DNA of 7,374 nt from Patescibacteria group bacterium (GTDB lineage: Bacteria; Patescibacteriota; Minisyncoccia; Phycocordibacterales; GWA1-40-21): NCBI GenBank assembly GCA_018971765.1, contig JAGXAA010000048.1, positions 1-7,374 on the forward strand, given 5' to 3'. Shown piece by piece: positions 6,865 to 7,374 of the stretch; position 1 is the first letter of the stretch, and the number at the start of each line of letters is the position of its first letter. The translations under genes were made by a program, and so were the position numbers. The notes under the pieces were generated by a model. That model made no database searches. It worked only from the letters and a program-made list of their open reading frames with translations, and was not told where the DNA came from.

Positions 6865-7077
6865 TTATTTGATCAAGTCATCAACACCAACACCTAACGC
6901 TTTGGCAATTTTCGTAAGGGTCTCAATGGTCGGGTTCGGATTTGCGCCGGACTCTACGGTAACGACCGTATTAAGCGACAAATCCGCCAGTTTGGAGAGG
7001 CGGTCTTGTGAGATTCCCTTATCTTGCCTGATCTTCTTTATGTTTTTGCCTATTTTTGATTGATTATGGTTTGACAT
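6865..7077 (-). CDS. Small XRE-family HTH regulator, controller-protein-like
   Basis: The 70-residue protein is a single Cro/C1-type helix-turn-helix domain: SQDRLSKLADL (23-33), the recognition helix around SLNTVVTVESG (34-44), then NPTIETLTKIAKALGV and the ending VDDLIK. Size and layout match the C (controller) proteins of type II restriction systems, which time restriction after methylation by binding their own promoter. It is the first gene of the operon, two bases before mod, and a palindrome lies just upstream of the promoter -10 box. I chose the ATG at 7077-7075. A TTG at 7089 would add MPKA but lies almost at the expected transcript start. Controller genes are not a standard part of type III systems. 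A generic phage-type repressor is the alternative reading. Confidence 0.85.
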   Translation of the reverse strand: MSNHNQSKIGKNIKKIRQDKGISQDRLSKLADLSLNTVVTVESGANPNPTIETLTKIAKALGVGVDDLIK

Positions 7078-7097
7078 AGCTTTCGGCAAGATATACC

Positions 7098-7103
7098 ATT
7101 ATA
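7098..7103 (-). promoter_or_regulatory. Candidate -10 box for the regulator-mod-res operon
   Basis: The minus strand reads a consensus TATAAT 20 bases before the regulator ATG, which predicts a leader of only about 14 bases. There is no good -35 hexamer 16-18 bases upstream. That region is instead occupied by the 7111-7132 palindrome, which is compatible with a promoter that needs or is controlled by a bound protein. Confidence 0.55.
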
Positions 7104-7110
7104 TTGTATA

Positions 7111-7132
7111 GGTTAAAAAGTATCCTTTAACC
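7111..7132. promoter_or_regulatory. Palindrome over the -35 region, candidate regulator operator
   Basis: GGTTAAA (7111-7117) and TTTAACC (7126-7132) form a perfect 7-bp inverted repeat with an 8-base spacer, covering the space where the -35 box would lie. XRE dimers bind sites of this size. The nearby gene encodes such a protein, so autoregulation is a natural inference. Binding is not shown by the sequence alone. Confidence 0.5.
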
Positions 7133-7201
7133 TTCATCAATTACAATGATACTAAATTTTCAAAAAATTGTCCAAAGCGTTTTAGGGAGTGTGAATAAAT
7201 C

Positions 7202-7238
7202 AAAAACACGCGCACGGGAGGGTGGGGCAAGTGTTTTT
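7202..7238. terminator. A/T-flanked hairpin upstream of the operon, possible insulator
   Basis: AAAAACAC (7202-7209) pairs with GTGTTTTT (7231-7238) around a 21-base GC-rich loop. A T-tract closes it in either direction. It would stop leftward read-through into the restriction operon from DNA beyond the window. The rest of 7133-7261 shows no gene. Confidence 0.35.
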
Positions 7239-7261
7239 TCCACATTTGTTTTCTTGTCTTC

Positions 7262-7374
7262 AAAAATTTCCCGTCGGCCCGAAAGCGAGGGTGCGGCGGA
7301 AGGGGGGTGTGGGGGGAATTCCGCCGCACCCGAGCGAATACAAAAAGAGGCCAGCCCCGCCGCCCTGCTCGTTG
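7262..7374 (-). repeat. Right copy of the 113-bp inverted repeat, cut by window edge
   Basis: This block is the exact reverse complement of 2205-2317 and runs to the last base given, so the true repeat may be longer. It includes the same 13-bp hairpin (7289-7331), with the G-rich strand on plus, pointing away from the operon as it does in the left copy. Because it coincides with the end of the supplied sequence, an assembly break or a fold-back artefact must be kept in mind. Confidence 0.9.

Noticed and set aside
7078..7089. TTG start extending the XRE regulator by four residues
   Set aside because: It would lie at or next to the predicted transcript start, and the ATG at 7077 gives the usual domain start.
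7141..7329. Minus-strand open frame of 62 codons starting MRRNSPHTP
   Set aside because: It begins inside the GC-rich repeat, is full of Pro/Arg/His from low-complexity C- and G-runs, and has no domain or ribosome binding site.
1..7374. CRISPR array or integrase gene
   Set aside because: No regularly spaced direct repeats and no tyrosine or serine recombinase motifs are seen in any frame.

Overview
The window is AT-rich bacterial DNA, and every gene I can support lies on the minus strand. Lysine- and isoleucine-rich proteins, very short leaders, weak or absent ribosome binding sites and tightly packed genes would fit a small-genome lineage such as Patescibacteria (CPR). That placement is an impression and no marker gene confirms it. 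UGA is used as a stop (Mod and the unknown gene both end in it), so the standard bacterial code applies.

Reading left to right: (1) positions 1-125 hold the edge of another locus, possibly the tail of a plus-strand gene. (2) Positions 126-1106 hold a two-gene unit: a HAD-superfamily phosphatase interrupted by one frameshift, overlapping a short MGMT-family DNA-repair domain protein. (3) Positions 1107-1428 carry no gene. They hold a 31-bp-arm hairpin (1137-1240), probably a terminator, and a 24-bp isolated 3' end of a tRNA gene (1332-1355), which looks like the attachment-site scar of an integrated element. (4) Positions 1429-1974 encode an unrecognised 181-residue protein. (5) Positions 1975-2315 are intergenic and densely structured: a predicted four-way-junction fold (2077-2226), then a GC-rich 113-bp repeat. 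(6) Positions 2316-7077 are a three-gene operon running leftward: small XRE-type regulator, type III adenine methyltransferase (Mod), type III helicase-nuclease (Res). (7) Positions 7078-7374 hold the operon promoter, a palindrome that may be the regulator's operator, a hairpin, and the second copy of the 113-bp repeat in opposite orientation, cut by the window edge.

The main theme is a restriction-modification cassette. Mod would methylate adenine at a recognition site and, with Res, form the DNA-translocating restriction complex. The regulator upstream would control the operon, as controller proteins do in type II systems. The cassette is bracketed by identical inverted repeats, and the tRNA scar lies about 0.8 kb beyond the left copy, so the region reads as a mobile defence island. 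The least ordinary parts are the repeats and the adjoining multi-hairpin structure, the extra coiled-coil plus alpha/beta domain at the C-terminus of Res, and the unknown protein next to the cassette.
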